From NCBI GenBank assembly GCA_013416795.1, contig RQSC01000028.1, positions 945,728 to 963,201 on the forward strand: a DNA stretch of 17,474 bases, read 5' to 3'. A program made the position numbers and the translations under genes. The DNA is from Prasinococcaceae sp. CCMP 1430. Its lineage: Eukaryota > Prasinodermophyta > Palmophyllophyceae > Prasinococcales > Prasinococcaceae. The notes under the pieces are model-generated. The model was not told where the DNA came from. It saw nothing but the letters and a program-made list of their open reading frames with translations, and did not search any database. Shown here piece after piece: positions 16,403-17,474 of this stretch (the first letter of the stretch is position 1; every line of letters starts with the position of its first letter).

Positions 16403-16747
16403 GGTGTGGGAGCGGGGGCGTCCGCCGGCGTCCCCCCTCACACCCACCCACCACCACCCACCTACTGCCCTCCTCTTCCTTCGCCTGCCCGTGGTCCTGC
16501 GCGAGGCACGCGCCGCCCTCGCCAAGCGGACCTCCGCCCCACGCCTGCCGCCGACCGCAACGTGCGCCCCGGGTGCCGTCCCGGTCGGTGGATGCAGCAC
16601 ACGCGCGCCGGCCTTGCCGCCCCCGCCGCGCCGCCGCGCGTGCAGCCGAGCCAATCGACGCCGGTAGCGGCGGCGGCGGCGGCCCACCCGTCACGTCACG
16701 CATGTGGCGCGCCCCCGGTCGGCCGGCCGCCTGGCCGCAAGCTCCCT

Positions 16748-16751
<4 letters not shown>

Positions 16752-16778
<27 letters not shown>

Positions 16779-16784
16779 CCGCAG
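16752..16784 (+). repeat. (CT)n tract followed by CAG
   Basis: About 13 CT dinucleotides run into CCCGCAG. It matches the CT-tract-plus-CAG layout seen before the patatin gene at 13411, so it may be a splice acceptor, or only a microsatellite. Confidence 0.7.
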
Positions 16785-17258
16785 TCCTGCCTGCACATCC
16801 ACGTCCTAGCCCGCTCCGTCCGCCACCGCCGTCCTCGCCGGCCGCGGTCCGCGCGCGCGCCCTCCCCCCCCTTTTCCCCTTCCCCTTCACCTCCCGTCCC
16901 GCAGCCGGCCGGTGCGTGCTGCGCGCGCGTCCCAAAGCGGGAGCGTCGCAGCCCGCCGTTGCGTCGAGTGGGAACGGACGGTGCCCGGCCGCATGGCAGG
17001 GAGACCGCTCCGGCCGGCCGGCCGGCTGGGCGGCAGCGTGCCCCCGGGCTGGATGGGTTGGCGGTCCCTCCGTCCGCTGCCGCCTCCTCCGCGCGGCGCG
17101 CGGCGCGGCCCAATCAGATTGGGGATGGAACCGCGGAACTCTGCCTCGCGCGACGACGACGAAGCGGAAGCGGCGCGGGCGTGTGCCCCTCCCCTTGTCT
17201 CCTGCTTTTGCCCGTCCGTCTGTTGTTGGGTGGGTGACTTTGATTGCGTGGGTCATTT

Positions 17259-17296
17259 GGTTGTTTGGTTGGTTGTTTGGTTGGTTGTTTGGTTGG
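17259..17296 (+). repeat. Three 12-bp tandem repeats
   Basis: Three exact copies of GGTTGTTTGGTT occur at 17259, 17271 and 17283, followed by GG. The stretch is G/T-only on this strand, in non-coding DNA near the window end. Confidence 0.9.
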
Positions 17297-17474
17297 TGGT
17301 CGCCGCGCGCCCTCGCGCGCGCGCGCGCGTTCGCGGGCATCCGCTCTGTGCCTGCCTGTCAGTCTTCGGCCGGCTCTGCTCCCGCCGCCTCGCTGCAGCG
17401 GCGGCCGGCCGCCTCACTGGCGGCTGCGGCGCAGCGGAGGGGCGGGGCAGGGCCGAGGGGAGGAAGGGGGGGGG

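Larger units (their letters stand above)
16403..17474. other. Region upstream of CFAP96, no supported gene
   Basis: Presumed promoter and 5' UTR of CFAP96 on the minus strand. Open frames on both strands here are Arg/Pro/Ser-rich GC artefacts. A CT tract followed by CCCGCAG (16752-16784) looks like a 3' splice site on the + strand and could mark a gene running out of the window, but no conserved exon follows that I can identify. Confidence 0.45.

Noticed and set aside
16704-17237. 177-codon + frame after the CT tract
   Set aside because: Arg/Pro/Ser-rich with no conserved block; the acceptor-like site alone does not make a gene.

Overview
This window looks like a very GC-rich nuclear scaffold from a flagellated, photosynthetic protist. 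Canonical GT-AG introns interrupt many genes, several products are typically eukaryotic (RING-H2 E3 ligase, squalene synthase, CFAP96), at least two products carry plausible organelle-targeting extensions, and an AT-rich piece of the plastid gene chlB lies inside the window. A haptophyte, prasinophyte-like green or other GC-rich microalga would fit; the sequence does not decide the lineage. Five single-N positions (5927, 6939, 7775, 10133, 12322) behave as assembly joins. Around them genes are truncated, shift frame or are duplicated.

Layout, left to right: a 5'-truncated organellar ribosomal protein bS6 gene (+, 2-1428, three exons); an intronless ankyrin-repeat gene (+, 2091-3203); a long unrecognised basic, low-complexity protein (-, 3591-4910); a divergent tail-anchored coiled-coil protein (+, 4901-5443); a coiled-coil protein with an acidic tail broken by an N (-, 5725-6385); a block duplicated on both sides of an N (6775-7118); an O6-alkylguanine-DNA alkyltransferase (-, 7015-7590); a 104-base poly-C run ending at an N; a three-exon multi-pass membrane protein (+, 7807-8745); an isolated squalene synthase exon (+, within 9648-9824) cut off by the next N; a RING-H2 protein (+, 10136-11095); a two-exon membrane protein with a possible organelle presequence (-, 11304-12199); the chlB fragment (12324-12720); a four-exon patatin-like lipase (+, 13439-14753); and a three-exon CFAP96 (-, 15002-16402). 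The last kilobase shows no supported gene.

The genes do not form a pathway or operon. They are a typical compact set of housekeeping and accessory genes: organelle translation, DNA repair, ubiquitin signalling, sterol synthesis, lipid hydrolysis and cilium structure. Two gene pairs converge on spacers of about 200-390 bp that contain AT-rich TGTA-type islands. I found no convincing new multi-gene system. The items most worth a second look are the chlB insertion, the squalene synthase exon with no usable AG acceptor, the overlapping divergent starts at 4901-4910, and the recurring TGTA-rich palindromic islands after stop codons.
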